A stretch of 64,000 bases of DNA from positions 7,976,501-8,040,500 of the forward strand of contig NC_083384.1 of assembly GCF_031755915.1 (NCBI RefSeq), read 5' to 3'. The DNA is from Ziziphus jujuba (lineage: Eukaryota > Streptophyta > Magnoliopsida > Rosales > Rhamnaceae). Position 1 is the stretch's first letter; each line of letters begins with the position of its first letter. Positions 1 to 11,243 of the stretch are shown here, piece after piece. The position numbers and the translations under genes are program-made. A model generated the notes under the pieces. That model made no database searches, had not been told where the DNA came from, and saw only the letters and a program-made list of their open reading frames with translations.

Positions 1-399
1 ACCATGCTTGGTCGTTGGAGGGCTACAGGTATTGACTAAGCCTCCAATTCAAGCCATGATGGGACTTGAAAGTCTCTGCCCTCTTGATCAGAATCTAAGT
101 TCTTTACCAACTCATCTATTCATAAACTTTCATATTGCCCTGTTTTTAAACTACAAAAGCACCATAAAGGTATGCACTTTTAACGGATGAATTGGATGAA
201 ATTAATTGTTCACAACAAATATATATAGTTTATCGTTAGTTTCATCAAATTCATTTGTAAAATTGTATGATTGAATTAAACTGACCAAAAAATATATATA
301 TATAAAATGTGTCAAGTTTGGATGGTAAAATTATACTAATTCTAAATTCTAATTAATATTGTTACTAAAACTTGTAGTTTATCGAATGTTTGTCTACAG
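1..399 (+). other. Intron remnant between LRR and C-JID exons of module A
   Basis: The stretch aligns by eye with 55177-55598, which lies between the LRR exon and the C-JID exon of module D. It is followed by a polypyrimidine-poor tract ending in a consensus acceptor (TCTACAG) at 393-399. The short reading frame inside it is conserved between the two copies only because of recent duplication. The LRR exon of this module would lie left of the window. Confidence 0.6.
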
Positions 400-895
400 G
401 ATCCCATTAATCAGAACTTAAATTTTGATATTCTTCTTCCTGGTAATGAAATCCCAGCTTGGTTCACCAAACAATCTTTTGGGCCATCAATAAGTACAAA
501 ATTAGATGAACACATCATTGTTTTTGCTTTGCGGGTGCTCTTTCGTCCAAACTCTTCGGATATTTTTTCTTGTGATATAAAAGTTGATAATAAATGGGAA
601 TTTTTTTGTGGATTGTCCTACAAATATCATTAGCTCAGATCATCTTTGGCTATTCTATTATCCAAGTTGTGAAATGCCCAGAGACTGGAAAAATAGCTCT
701 GGAAACCTTGAGATTTCATTTCATGGCAAACAATTGTATGATGAGTCATGCTGTGGACCGTTCGGTATCCGGTTGGTATGTGAGAAAGACATATATAAAA
801 GAGTTTCAACAAATTCTTAGGAAAAATGGACTTCCAGATCCAAAGAACTTATGTTCCTCACGTTCAAAGAGGCAAAAAATATTATATGAACATTA
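400..895 (+). pseudogene. TNL C-terminal C-JID exon, module A (frameshifted)
   Basis: This is the C-JID (post-LRR, C-terminal jelly-roll/Ig-like) domain found after the LRR of TIR-NB-LRR receptors. The frame opening at 400 reads through the family signature 'LLPGNEIPAWF', then hits TAG at 631-633. From the T7 run at 601-607 the similarity continues in another frame ('SSDHLWLFYYPS', then 'CCGPFGIRLV'). Near 800 it moves to a third frame that ends in 'SSRSKR'. Where module B has an AG|GTAA donor, this copy reads AGGCAA, so the donor is also lost. Two frame changes and a lost donor make this a pseudogene exon. It is the counterpart of 55599-56070. Confidence 0.8.
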
Positions 896-2222
896 GAAAA
901 TGAAAAAATATGTATATACATATATTATATATGAAAATTTCATTTTTCAGCAGATCCTTGTGTAACTCTCAATTGTTTTTCTTTTTTTGTTGATTCGCTT
1001 ATTTGTGATTTCTAGTTCTTTCTTCTATACAGTCTAAGAGAATTTTTTTTTGTGATTTTTTTTATTTTTTTTTGTAACTCTTAATTGTTTTTCTTTCTTT
1101 GTTGATTCGCTTATTTGTGATTTCTAGCTCTTTCTTCTATATAGTCTAAGAGAATTTTTTTATTTTTTTGTGATTTTTTTATATTTTTTATTATTATTAT
1201 TTTTTGGAAAAGGGTGGAAAAGAGTCCAATTGATTGGCGATTCTTGATCTCAAAGAAGGCTCAATCACGGTGACAAAATGCTTTGGTAGGCGGTGGTGGA
1301 GAATATCTGAGCTTTATGCGACTATGTTTTAGGAAGTCAGGAAAAAAAAAAAAAGAAAAGAAAAAAAGAAAAAGGGGGCTATATTTTAATATATTCTTTT
1401 ATATTATATGAAAGCTTTTTGAAATGATTTATAGGTTCTCAATTGTACCTTTTACCGAACATTTTTTTATCCCTCCATTTTTCTTTTATTTTCTTTTTTT
1501 CTTTTTTAAATTTTTGTGGGTTGTATATACACTTGATGACTTTATGTAAGCTACAATGGAAATTTATGGTGTGGGTGTGTCCTTCCAAGATGTGGAAGTC
1601 TTCTTGGCTTTGATTTAAAATTTGACAAATATTTAGTAGAAAGGAAAGAGAACAGGGAGGATAAGCAGAGTAGATAAAAAATTAAAATACAAAATAAAAA
1701 CAAAAATGAAAACAAAATTTAAAGTCATTGAAGCACTGGTTTTGTTATATGAAAGTTTATATTTTCCTTTTGAAAAATGCCAAATAGTTTTGCCATTTGG
1801 GCTTTCTCACATAGAAAACCATGGCAATCATTATTCTCTAAATTTTCACTCACAACCACCTTATGATGAACGAATTTCAATGACTTGGTTACAAATAATA
1901 GTTCATTAAAATCTTGTTTCTCTACTTGGAATCAGTGCTGCAACACAAGATGAACTGTTCAGTCCTCTTTCATCATGCTAAACTATTATTATGCATTTAT
2001 GCCACCGTTTTAATTGCCTTTAACAACTATGCTCTGATTATTATATGCCTTTATTATGTTCTTATTATGGGATCTTTGACGAGAGACACCTCAAAGACAA
2101 GAGCAGAGCCAAAACAGAGGAAGTTCAGTTCACTTGTGGTTTTTGCAATTTTTTGTTTTTTATTTTTTGTTTTTTTGTTTTGTTTTTGTTTTTTATTTTT
2201 ATTTTTTTCTTTTTGGGACATC
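896..2222. repeat. Non-coding TNL 3' flank, duplicated at 56071-57200
   Basis: AT-rich non-coding DNA with long T runs. It shares extended similarity with 56071-57200, including the stretch at 1730-1880 (counterpart 56790-56940). Two near-identical 100-bp blocks at about 965-1080 and 1070-1160 form a local tandem duplication that copy 2 lacks. The short frames here are not conserved in length between copies, so I do not call a gene. Confidence 0.65.
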
Positions 2223-3168
2223 TATATATATATTAGGTTTGGCCCACGTGCTTGCAGGTGTGTTGATGTGTAACAATGTTCGTGATATATATGTGTATAT
2301 GTATATATATTCACACCTCCAAAAACAATTACTTTATATAAAATAAAGTAATATTTTTTTGTTTATTAGTGTTAATTAATCAACATAATTTTTAACAAAT
2401 AATACAAAATCATACGTATATCTAATGAAAATAATTATTTTAAAAATTTTATATTGGATTAAAGATGATAATCAAAAATTTAATTACAAAATATTTATTT
2501 ATTAACACAAATTAGCATTGTATTTAATTTTTAAAATTACATTGCAAATATTATAGAGGAATAAATCAAAATTAAAAAGCATTTTTTTTAATTTACCAAA
2601 AACAAAAGTTCATTTCAATTAATACAATTTCAATAGAGAAATACCAATTTTATGAGAAAATAATGAAAGCATATTATATACCAAAATTTAAATAAAAATG
2701 TATATAACTTATTATTCATGTTTAAAAAAAAAAAAATAGTTGCTGTCTTGTGTGATGTGTGCTATTGAGAGGTCATAAGTCTAAGGATCCGTTTGGTATA
2801 GCTAATTAAAATAGAGCTTTAGTCTGTAGAGATTTCTATAATAGATCTTTTAAAAAAAAAATTTATTAAAAAATTAATAAGTATTTTGTTGTAAATAAAA
2901 AAACCGTATTAATTGCTCAATGAGTTTCCATATAAGCTAAAAAAAATTGCATTAAATGCTTATTGAGTTTTCATATAAGTTAAAAAAAAAATTCTAAAAA
3001 AGAATTAAATTTAGATTTCTCTAAAACAGCTTAAAAAGAAACTATTTTTGAGGTCAATAAGTGCTTATTAACTTTTACCAAATATTTTTATTTTTTATCA
3101 AAAGAGCTTTTGATTCAAACAAAAAACTCTACCAAACAGGCACTAAAAGATAAAGGAAAATGATATAT
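2223..3168. mobile_element. Insertion of about 0.95 kb absent from the paralogous copy
   Basis: Copy 2 runs directly from GGGACATATATATAT to TGCTGTTTTGTC (about 57190-57215). In copy 1 the corresponding points are 2216 and 3168, so about 945 bp is extra here. The right part, about 2787-3146, is bounded by an imperfect inverted pair (CCGTTTGGTA at the left, TACCAAACAGG at the right) and looks like a small non-autonomous DNA transposon. No convincing target duplication was found and there is no transposase frame. Confidence 0.4.
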
Positions 3169-3590
3169 GTTGTTTTGTCTAAATATGACTAATATATCTA
3201 GTATTTTTCTTTTTCTTTTTTCTTTTTTCTATATGGTAAGATCACTTTGGATATGAAAACCATGAAAATATTTATATATATAGTTCTTGTTCTGTTAGAA
3301 AAAATTAAAAAGATAAACTAATGATAGACGGGATGAATACGTGAAATATGTGAATGTGTACATTCCCCAAGGCCATTTTTTGTATTCACCATCAAAGCTA
3401 ATACCCTTTTCATATATTTTTCAGTTAACCAAAAACCCTAAAGCCAGACGTCTAATTTATTTATTTATTTAATTTCTAAACATTACGGTAACGAGGATTC
3501 AAAATCATTGCATTCTCCCTTGGTAGACAACTTGAGTAGGTACACATATGAGACTAATGAGTCTATTAGCTTAAAGAAATTAAGCAACCT
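3169..3590. repeat. Duplicated intergenic block flanking the CACTA insertion
   Basis: Similar to 57205-57530 and 58670-58790 of the second copy. The last bases (AAATTAAGCAACCT) form the left target site of the CACTA element. The uninterrupted paralogue lies at 58770-58800. Confidence 0.6.
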
Positions 3591-3599
3591 CACTACTAA

Positions 3600-4135
3600 A
3601 AAAAAAAATCTTTCAGCGGCCATTGGTTTTGGTTGCAAAAAACCATATATTGGTCGTTAAAAGTTTTTAGCAACCAAAAAAATATAGTCACTGCATGGTC
3701 GCTTAAACATTGTAACAAATTGTTTTTAATTACCAAATAAGTTTGGTCGTTAAAACTGAAAAATTTTAATGACCAGATTTTGTTATTTTGATAATGAAAT
3801 TTTAGTCTTTGAAAATCTCTAAAAAAGTGACATTTTGATCAAATTTGATAATATAAAACTATATAAATGATCAATTTTACAATTATAAGTGACCAATATT
3901 ATAATCACTAAAAGCAACATATTGTTTGGTCATTAACGATCACTTAAAATAACCAACATGTTGATCACTTAATAACTTTACATAGTTAAAAATATTGTTA
4001 ACCACAAAACATTGGTCAATGATATTCTTATTTAGCAACCAAACATTAGTAACTAATAAAATTGACTTTTGCTAAAACTTTCAACAACCAAAATTTGGTC
4101 GATGGAAGTCAACTTTTTAATTTAATCATTTGAAA
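3600..4135. repeat. Left subterminal repeats of the CACTA element
   Basis: Short motifs of the TTGGTCGTTAAA / TTTAACGACCAA and AGCAACCAAA type recur on both strands (for example around 3651, 3669, 3694, 3746, 3900, 4095). Arrays of this kind next to CACTA termini are the usual transposase-binding regions. That role is inferred from the superfamily, not shown here. Confidence 0.7.
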
Positions 4136-4505
4136 ATTAATATTAATAAATCTTAAATTAATCAGGTACTGATAATGCAAAAATAGACAGTATGTAAAGC
4201 AAATTATTTAATTTTTATAATTCAAGATATTTAAATAATATTTACAAGAACATGTTCCATATTACAACAGAGTTTTTTATAGCAAATTACATTGTTAAAA
4301 AAATAAATCATTGAAGTCCAAAAGTTTTATGTATCACTGTATCCTTACAAAAGGTATAGAACAGTAGCGATACACATAGCACCAGATCAGAGGGGGAAGC
4401 GAACAAGCATCGTTGAAAATCATAGACAGAAATTGTAATGGCCTTCAATTCATTAATAGTTTAAACAGCAGCAGCATATATATGTCCGTATCATAAAATG
4501 AACAC

Positions 4506-7500
4506 CTGCTCTGAGCCGCCTGATGTGGAAGAGAGGAGACCTCTTTTATGCTACAAACATCAATAATCGTGAGATCAGAAACATGTGTGTTTCCATTCGC
4601 ATCATGTTCAATTGTATACTGCTTTCCACCAATAACACTTTCGGTTAGCATCATGTCAACAGTACTTGATTGATTCGTACATAACAAATCACGGATTGTC
4701 ATATTGTATATTTCTAGCATTGAGGCCTACAAATGTTTAAGAAAAAGTAACTGTTATAAGTATAAATAGAAAATGTAAGTCAATGACAACAACATTTAGT
4801 ACCTGCATCTTGTATTTCCATCCATGGGATTGAAGAGACTGACTAATTTGGAATATTTTTTCAAGAGAACGGGGTATTAACCCTCTCTGCTCTGAGTCCT
4901 CTGGCCTGCCCATCATGGTATAGGTTTTACCAGACCCCGTCTGACCATAAGCAAATATGTAAACCTACAGGTCAACACAAGCATTACTGCATATCCATGC
5001 TAATACAATAGGCAAATTGGATTCCATAAAGATTTTAAAATCTAAATATTAATTATTCTCAAATCTTCATATAGAGAGCAAAATCAATCTTTTTGTTATA
5101 AGATCCTGGATAATATCATTTGGTTGAAGTTTTTAAATACTAACCTAAAACGGGCTGTTACTGATTTGGGATGGAACAAGAACACATGGGCTTAATAACC
5201 TTATCTACATAGACTGCACTCGTTTTAGATACTACACCAAACAAGTTCTAGGCCCATAAACAACATTCATTCAATAATAAATGCACTTTCAGATTTTAAA
5301 AATCACCAAAATGCAATCATTCAAAAGAACTATCAAAATGTTTTTGGATCACAAACTAGTGTCTACGGCTATAGTAATCAGAGTCTGAAATTTGTAATTT
5401 GTAATTTGTAAGTTCCACAGTAAGTTTACAACTGCTAAATTTAACCACATGAATATAAAATATCACACAGATACCATGCAGTTGAACTCCAGCTGAAGAC
5501 AGCTCAAGCACATGATTCATCCCATTTTATGAATTGTCACCTTAAATTGAACTATTAGAAAAAAAACTCTTGATCTTACACATGAAAATCAATCAGCTGA
5601 GAAAATCAACCAGCTCAATCTAAAATATGACGCAATCTTGCCTATGCAGCACCATATTCTAGTGTACCTTTAACTTGTTCAAAATCAGAAAATTAAGATG
5701 CTGAAATGGTAGTTTCACCTCATTGCCGTCAAGTGCACTCTGCACCAGTTGTGATATTTCGACAAAAACATCTTGCTGTGATGCCTCATGATTAAACACT
5801 TTGTCAAATGTAAAAGGATATTTCTGCCCCGCAAAGAGTGTAATTTGATTTAAATTGAAGCATAGAATTCATATTTCTATTTACTAGAAAGAACTGAATG
5901 ACAGAACCTACAAGATTTTAAATTAAATGGGATAGGGTGAAGGAATAAGAACATTTTCTTACCACTTTGTAGCAAGTCGACGCCCCGACCTAGAGCTTCA
6001 GTTGATGTAGGATAAGAAATGACAGTAGTTTCTGTTCCAGCATTATCATCAGGCAGCAAGGGCCGCACTCTACAGAATACTCGAATGTTCCCTTTTAGCT
6101 CCTGCAACAAAACACTATTTAGTAACCCAAAACATTATGGAGGTCAAGAGAGAGTGAACAAACCATTACCAGAATAATGTTGTGCAGCTTCTTTCGTAAT
6201 TTTTCTCCTTCTATAACTTGGAGCTCTGTATTGGCTAGGCGATCTTGTAGCTCACACACAATCCTCTTCTGCTCTTCATATTCTGTCCTTGTTTTTGAAG
6301 CAGATAAATCAGCCATCTAAGAGAAAGCAAACTATTAGCATTATGAGTCTTCAAATAGATCCATTCAACTTCAGTTTTCTACTACAACACATAATCAAGT
6401 TTTCCAAAAACCTATATAAGACTGACTTTACCTTTAATTTCTCATTTGCAGCAACCAACTGATGCTCAAGCATACGTATCCTCTCCCTTTGTGATAAGCA
6501 TGTCTCCTGCAAAAGAATAATTCATGAATCTTGCAATAATAGGAAACTTTAACATTTAAGAGGGAAAACAACAAACCTCCAAGGCATTTGATTTTATCGT
6601 CAAAGTATCCAACTTTGCACATGACTTCCCAGTATATTCTTTGTACTTCTCTACCTCAGCAACCAAAGCTTGCACCTTTGCAATTTGGCGATCATGGTCC
6701 TCTCTCACTTGCTGCAGTTCCCCTCGAAGGCATCTGAGTTCATTCATTAATGACTCTTTTTGCTTTATAGCGTCATCCAGTGAAGCCTAAAACAAAAGCA
6801 AAAACAAAGCAAAGAAACTTTTAAAAATCAACAGGTGAAATGCCTAATGATATATTTGGTCTTTCCAATGATGTCTACCTTAAAAGAACTCAATTGGTCC
6901 TGAAATGCCCTATTGTGACCCCTTAGATTGCTAAGGTTCTCCACAATAGTCAGTTTCTCCATTTTAACTTGCTTAAAAGACTCACTTGTCATTTCAAGAT
7001 CTGTTTGAGATCAAGCTTGCTTAGCTTCAACTTCTCATTCAGCAAGGCCTCAATGTCTTCCTTTGTGAAGTCAACATTGGCACTCTCTGTAACTTCAATA
7101 CTGCTAGCATCGGTAGCAGCCGGAACATCTTGCCGACTATTGACTGCAGAAAATGGCTGCCTCCTAGGGCCATTCGCCATCTGTCCCACCGTTCTTGACA
7201 TTCCAATCCTCCTCCGCTTGTCCAGAGCATCATCATTTACATCCTTTTTGTACCCAAATATTTATTTTAAAAAAAAAAAAAGGCAAAAATGTAAAATATA
7301 CACTAAATGAACACCACACCAAAAAAAATATATATATATATATATATATTTTCACACAGTCACAAACGCATATACCAACATTCATTTTCATATGAATATA
7401 GTTCAAGATTTACACCCATAATTTTCCATTATGCAGAAGCTATGTGAAATTTGCTACTTTATTCGTAGCTTCAATGAGCAAAGTATTCATTTGAATCTTT

Positions 7501-7856
7501 CCCTTTTGACTTTCCTTGATTTAATCTCCATTAAAACTGAGAGTAATGCCTCGTTTGGTGATTAACATATTACAAATTTACAACAGGTGGATAACCAACC
7601 AAAAATTCAAATCCATTTCTTACTCTATGTCTACCATTAATTGGAACTCAATCAAATAACATACTCAACGACCAAGGAACAAAGTACTTTGGACCTAGAA
7701 CATCTTTCTTAATATTCTTAATTTATTTCTTTTTCCCACGGTTTGTCACCAAATTAGCCCAGAAGATTAAAAAATAAAAATTCAAAAAATAAAAAAATCG
7801 TGGCTTACAGTAGAGGGACTACGAGGAGGTCTATTCTGGTTACGGGAAGACGTCAT
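4506..7856 (-). pseudogene. Captured kinesin-14 (ATK/KATA-like) gene fragment, motor truncated
   Basis: A minus-strand series of exons matches C-terminal-motor kinesin-14, the minus-end microtubule motors of the spindle. By splice sites they are 7856-7809 (N-terminus, 'RNQNRPPRSP'), 7243-6879, 6786-6577, 6506-6432, 6316-6170 (coiled-coil stalk), 6101-5964 ('[13 protein letters not shown]', motor start), 5828-5719, 4964-4803 (P-loop GQTGSGKT) and 4726-4506 ('QAAQSR'). The gene then stops. Switch I, switch II (DLAGSE type) and the rest of the motor are missing. In exon 2 the frame ends at TGA 6991-6989, where the N-terminal part joins a distal stalk segment, so several hundred stalk codons appear deleted. 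The acceptor before 5828 reads TTGCGG where AG is expected. Introns are retained, so this is DNA-level capture, not retroposition. A working motor is not possible. Confidence 0.87.
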
Positions 7857-8064
7857 TCGGGGTCGAGGAAAATCAGTCGGGCCAAAACTGAATTTTTTTT
7901 ATTTATTATTTTTTTTTTAAGAAGCGTACACCCCTGTATCGCATAATCATAGCTCGATCTGGGACGTCGATCTTGTGAACGGACAGTCGACAATGGAGGA
8001 AGATAAACGAAGGGAGATACAGATTTGAGTAACATTGAAGAGAAAGTTAGGGCTTGAGATTTTG

Positions 8065-8112
<48 letters not shown>

Positions 8113-8340
8113 TGTGTGAGGGAGAGTGAAATTTGAATTTGGATCTGGCAGTATCACAATTTTGGCAGGTGCGGGCGACGAAGCAGACCATAGATGGGGC
8201 ATGGGGCAAGGACTGGGTTGGAGGCTGCCTGTTCCGAAAGAGGATTAAGGGAAAAATCATTTGAAGAGAAACAAAAATGCAGCCGCAAAGATGACAATTT
8301 CCCACCCAGCTCAAATTGAAATTTTCATTTTAGCAAAGAT
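7857..8340 (-). promoter_or_regulatory. Probable 5' leader or promoter captured with the kinesin fragment
   Basis: The region directly upstream of the kinesin ATG on the minus strand contains a long CT tract in sense orientation (the GA repeat at about 8071-8112 on plus). CT-rich leaders are common in plant 5' UTRs. It is more GC-balanced than the surrounding CACTA interior, which suggests it came with the gene. At 8305-8390 a short sequence (TTCATTTTAGCAAAGATGAATATATA) is repeated in tandem, possibly marking the capture edge. No TATA box was identified with confidence. Confidence 0.35.
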
Positions 8341-8403
8341 GAATATATATAATTTGAAATTTCCATTTTAGCAAAGATGAATATATATATATATATATAT
8401 ATA

Positions 8404-8563
8404 GTCCGTGTATAGTACGGACGGTCCTCACATGAATCACAGTATTGGTAATGGTTTTTCATAATATTAGTGACGATATTTTAAAAAACCATCGTTAATA
8501 CTATAAAAAACCATCACTAATATTACGATCCTCATGCGGACCGTCCTCACCATAAAATTTCCG
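8404..8563. mobile_element. Palindromic MITE, copy 1
   Basis: A sequence of about 160 bp that folds back on itself. The outer arms contain GGACGGTCCTCA and its inverse GCGGACCGTCCTCACC, and the inner arms contain AATGGTTTTTCATAATATTAG and its inverse. It is a diverged relative of 10402-10545 and 22258-22402. It has no coding capacity, and its TSD cannot be read because of flanking TA repeats. Confidence 0.65.
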
Positions 8564-8874
8564 TATATATATATTTATATATTTTTGTATTGGACAAAAA
8601 TAATTAAAAGAAAGTTTTTTATTGGGCAAAATGGATTATAAAAAAAAAAGTTATATTAAAAGATAGAAATTGAATATTTTATATGATAAATAATTTAATA
8701 TAAAAATTTTATACAACAATTTCATCCTTAATGTATAGAATATGGAAATTTTAATCCTTACTATATACTATGGATTTTATGAACCTTCAAGATTTTCTTA
8801 TATAATAATACATTTAAATCTTCATACTTTCAATTTAAGATCCCAAAATTTATTATATTATTTTAATTTCTATT

Positions 8875-8943
<69 letters not shown>

Positions 8944-10401
8944 TATGTATATTTATTTAGTATATACACATGTATATACATGTATAAATGTTTATATACA
9001 TATATATAGGAAATTCTGCGATATAAATAGTCTATACTTTATTGTGGTGTGGACCTTAATATTGATAATGGTTTTTTGAAAATCGTCTCTATGTGACAGT
9101 ATTAATAATGGTTTCTTTGTCAATATTAAAATCCATATGATAAAAACGTATGGAAATATGTGCTCTTCTACTTTATTTATTTTTTTATTATTTTTCCCTT
9201 TCTTTTTTTTAAATTTTTTTTTTATTCATTTCTATCATTGCTTAAGTGTCATAGGTTTGATCATGTAGAATCTGATTCATTTTCTCATTGAGCGAAAGAT
9301 ACGAAATAAATCTGTTTGACTTAAAATGACATTTTTAACTTTTTTTAGTTTATTTATATATACATATAATTCATATGTTATTTTAATTTTATAATTTATA
9401 TATTTGTTTTAAAATAACAACTATAATTATATTTTTTCATTGTTGTAGTCATAAATATTGTAAAATTGAATGAATAATTATAAATTATAAATATGATTGA
9501 TCTTTGTAAATGTGTGTTTTTTTTAATATATATATATATATATATATATGTACAGTCTTGAATTTTATTAAATCGCGATATCATACATATCAATTATGAT
9601 AAATTGATCCTTTTTATATTAGTTTGATTTTTTTAACTATTTTTTGATTGGATATATGCTTATTTTTTGTGAATTTTTTAAAAATAGTTTTTTTTTTTAA
9701 TATTAGAAGTTGGGGTTTTGAATTTGGAATATTATCAGATGAAATCATGGCTTTAATAACTGAGTGTATTGTAGTTTCAAATAAAAATCTATAAGTTGAC
9801 TAAAATTTGACTAGCATTTGAGTTAAATTGAAACATGAATGAATTATAAATGCGTATATGCAAGAAAAGTGTCATTCAATCAATTTACTAGGTAAACCAT
9901 TAACATCAATATACTCTATATTAGTTATAATCCAGTTAAATACAATTCAAATTAATCAAAACAAATCGATTATTTTCACTTTAGTTTAACTTTTTATACT
10001 ATATATTGATTTTATAAAATTAAGATATTCTAATTAAATAATTTTTTATTTTATATATAATGGATTTTTATTATTTTCTCTTAATCCTTTGACAGAAAAA
10101 TACTTAAAAGGCATGTGAACGACTCTCATGCCTTGCTGAGCATTTTATTGGAAATGTGTAAAATGCAATTTACCATTCAATTTTTGTTTAACCTATTTAT
10201 TATTTTACTCACATAAGGTTAATTATGCTCCTCAATTCTCTCTCTCCCATTAGCTTTTTCAATTTGTTTTTCCCTTTATTTTTAAATACTTTTTCACTTA
10301 TCTACTTTATTTCATCTATAACTTTTCTATAATTATAATTGTTTAATAGAACCAAGACTTTATTATGATACCTTATTTGATTATGATTTATATGGAAATT
10401 C
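8564..10401. other. AT-rich CACTA interior, no gene seen
   Basis: Very AT-rich filler with a long (TA)n microsatellite at about 8885-8941, a shorter one at 9527-9549, and a degenerate relative of the hairpin MITE at about 9005-9160 (GTGGTGTGGACC, then paired AATGGTTTTTTGAAAATCG and ACAGTATTAATAATGG). No exon-like frame was found. Confidence 0.55.
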
Positions 10402-10545
10402 TATGGTGAGGATGGTCCGGATGAGGACCGCAGTATTAGTGATGGTTTTTCATAGTATTAACGATGATTTTTTAGAAAATCGTCACTAATACTATGAAAA
10501 ACCGTCACCAATACTATGGTCCGCATGAGGACCGTCCGCACCATA
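10402..10545. mobile_element. Palindromic MITE, copy 2
   Basis: A nearly perfect foldback of about 144 bp. CTATGGTGAGGATGGTCC at the left is mirrored by GGACCGTCCGCACCATA at the right, and the middle is a GATGGTTTTTCATAGTATTA / AATACTATGAAAAACCGTC pair. Closely related to 22258-22402. It lies inside the CACTA element and is therefore a nested insertion or part of its cargo. Confidence 0.75.
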
Positions 10546-10689
10546 AACGGACTGATGATTCATATTTAATTATAATTATGATTTTATATACATCTAGTAA
10601 AAAACTAAAAGTTATTGAATATTATAATATATATATTTATAATTTTTTTTAATTTTTCTACCTTTTAATTTTTTTACCTATTTATTATT

Positions 10690-11230
10690 TTAGTAGTTGG
10701 AAGATTCAAATACCAATGTTTGGTCATTGATATAGTATTCCAGTGACCAAACTTAAATAGTTGTTAAAAATTTTTACACATATGTTTTCTTTTTCAATTT
10801 TTTTTATTATTAAAAATATTAGCAACCATTTAATTGGTAACTTATATGTAGTTTCAATTACCAATAATCATTAGTTGCTATAAGTCAAATATTTATATTA
10901 TTTTAGATTGTCACCGACCAAACCATTAGTCATTAGTGACAACTATCAGCAACCAAATATATTTTGGTCAGTGAAGGATTTTCTTCCCGCCAAAAAAAAA
11001 AAGTGGGAAGAGATTCCCGCCCTTGCCTTTAATGACCAAATATTTATTGGTTATAAAAGATGGTCATCAGTGACCAATTATTTGATCACTAAAAGTGTTT
11101 GACCAATATTTTCCCTACACCATCTGCCAAATATTTAGCAACCAAAATTTGGTCGCTCATGGATTCTTTTAATGACTATTAAGTTTTGGTCACTAAAAAC
11201 TTAGTCGCTAATTTTATTTTTTTTTTCTTT
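10690..11230. repeat. Right subterminal repeats of the CACTA element
   Basis: Mirrors the left end. AGCAACCAAA, TTTGGTCGCTCA, TTTGGTCACTAAAAA and TTAGTCGCTAA motifs are densely repeated between about 10700 and 11210, just inside the terminal GGTAGTG. Confidence 0.7.
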
Positions 11231-11243
11231 TTTGGTAGTGCCT

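Larger units (their letters stand above)
3591..11240. mobile_element. CACTA (En/Spm-type) DNA transposon, non-autonomous, carrying a captured gene fragment
   Basis: The element begins CACTACTAAAAAA at 3591 and ends TTTTTTGGTAGTG at 11240. These are inverted CACTAC(Y)A6 termini of the CACTA/EnSpm superfamily. The 3-bp target duplication CCT lies at 3588-3590 and 11241-11243. The paralogous locus near 58780 lacks the 7650-bp insert, so the boundaries are supported independently. Both ends have about 0.5 kb of subterminal repeats with TTGGTCGTTAAA and AGCAACCAAA motifs, as expected for this superfamily. No transposase (TNPD/TNPA-like) frame is visible. The interior holds a kinesin-14 gene fragment, AT-rich filler and hairpin MITEs. 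It would need a transposase in trans. Confidence 0.88.

Noticed and set aside
8..190. 60-codon frame similar to the end of the frame at 54588-55382
   Set aside because: In both places it is former intron between LRR and C-JID exons. The similarity is due to duplication.
1706..2346. Frames of 60-119 codons with counterparts near 56796-57222
   Set aside because: They are conserved only as DNA of a recent duplication. Length and frame differ between copies, and T-run translations dominate.
7853..8314. 153-codon minus-strand frame
   Set aside because: It reads through the CT-rich leader upstream of the kinesin ATG and ends inside exon 1 in another frame.
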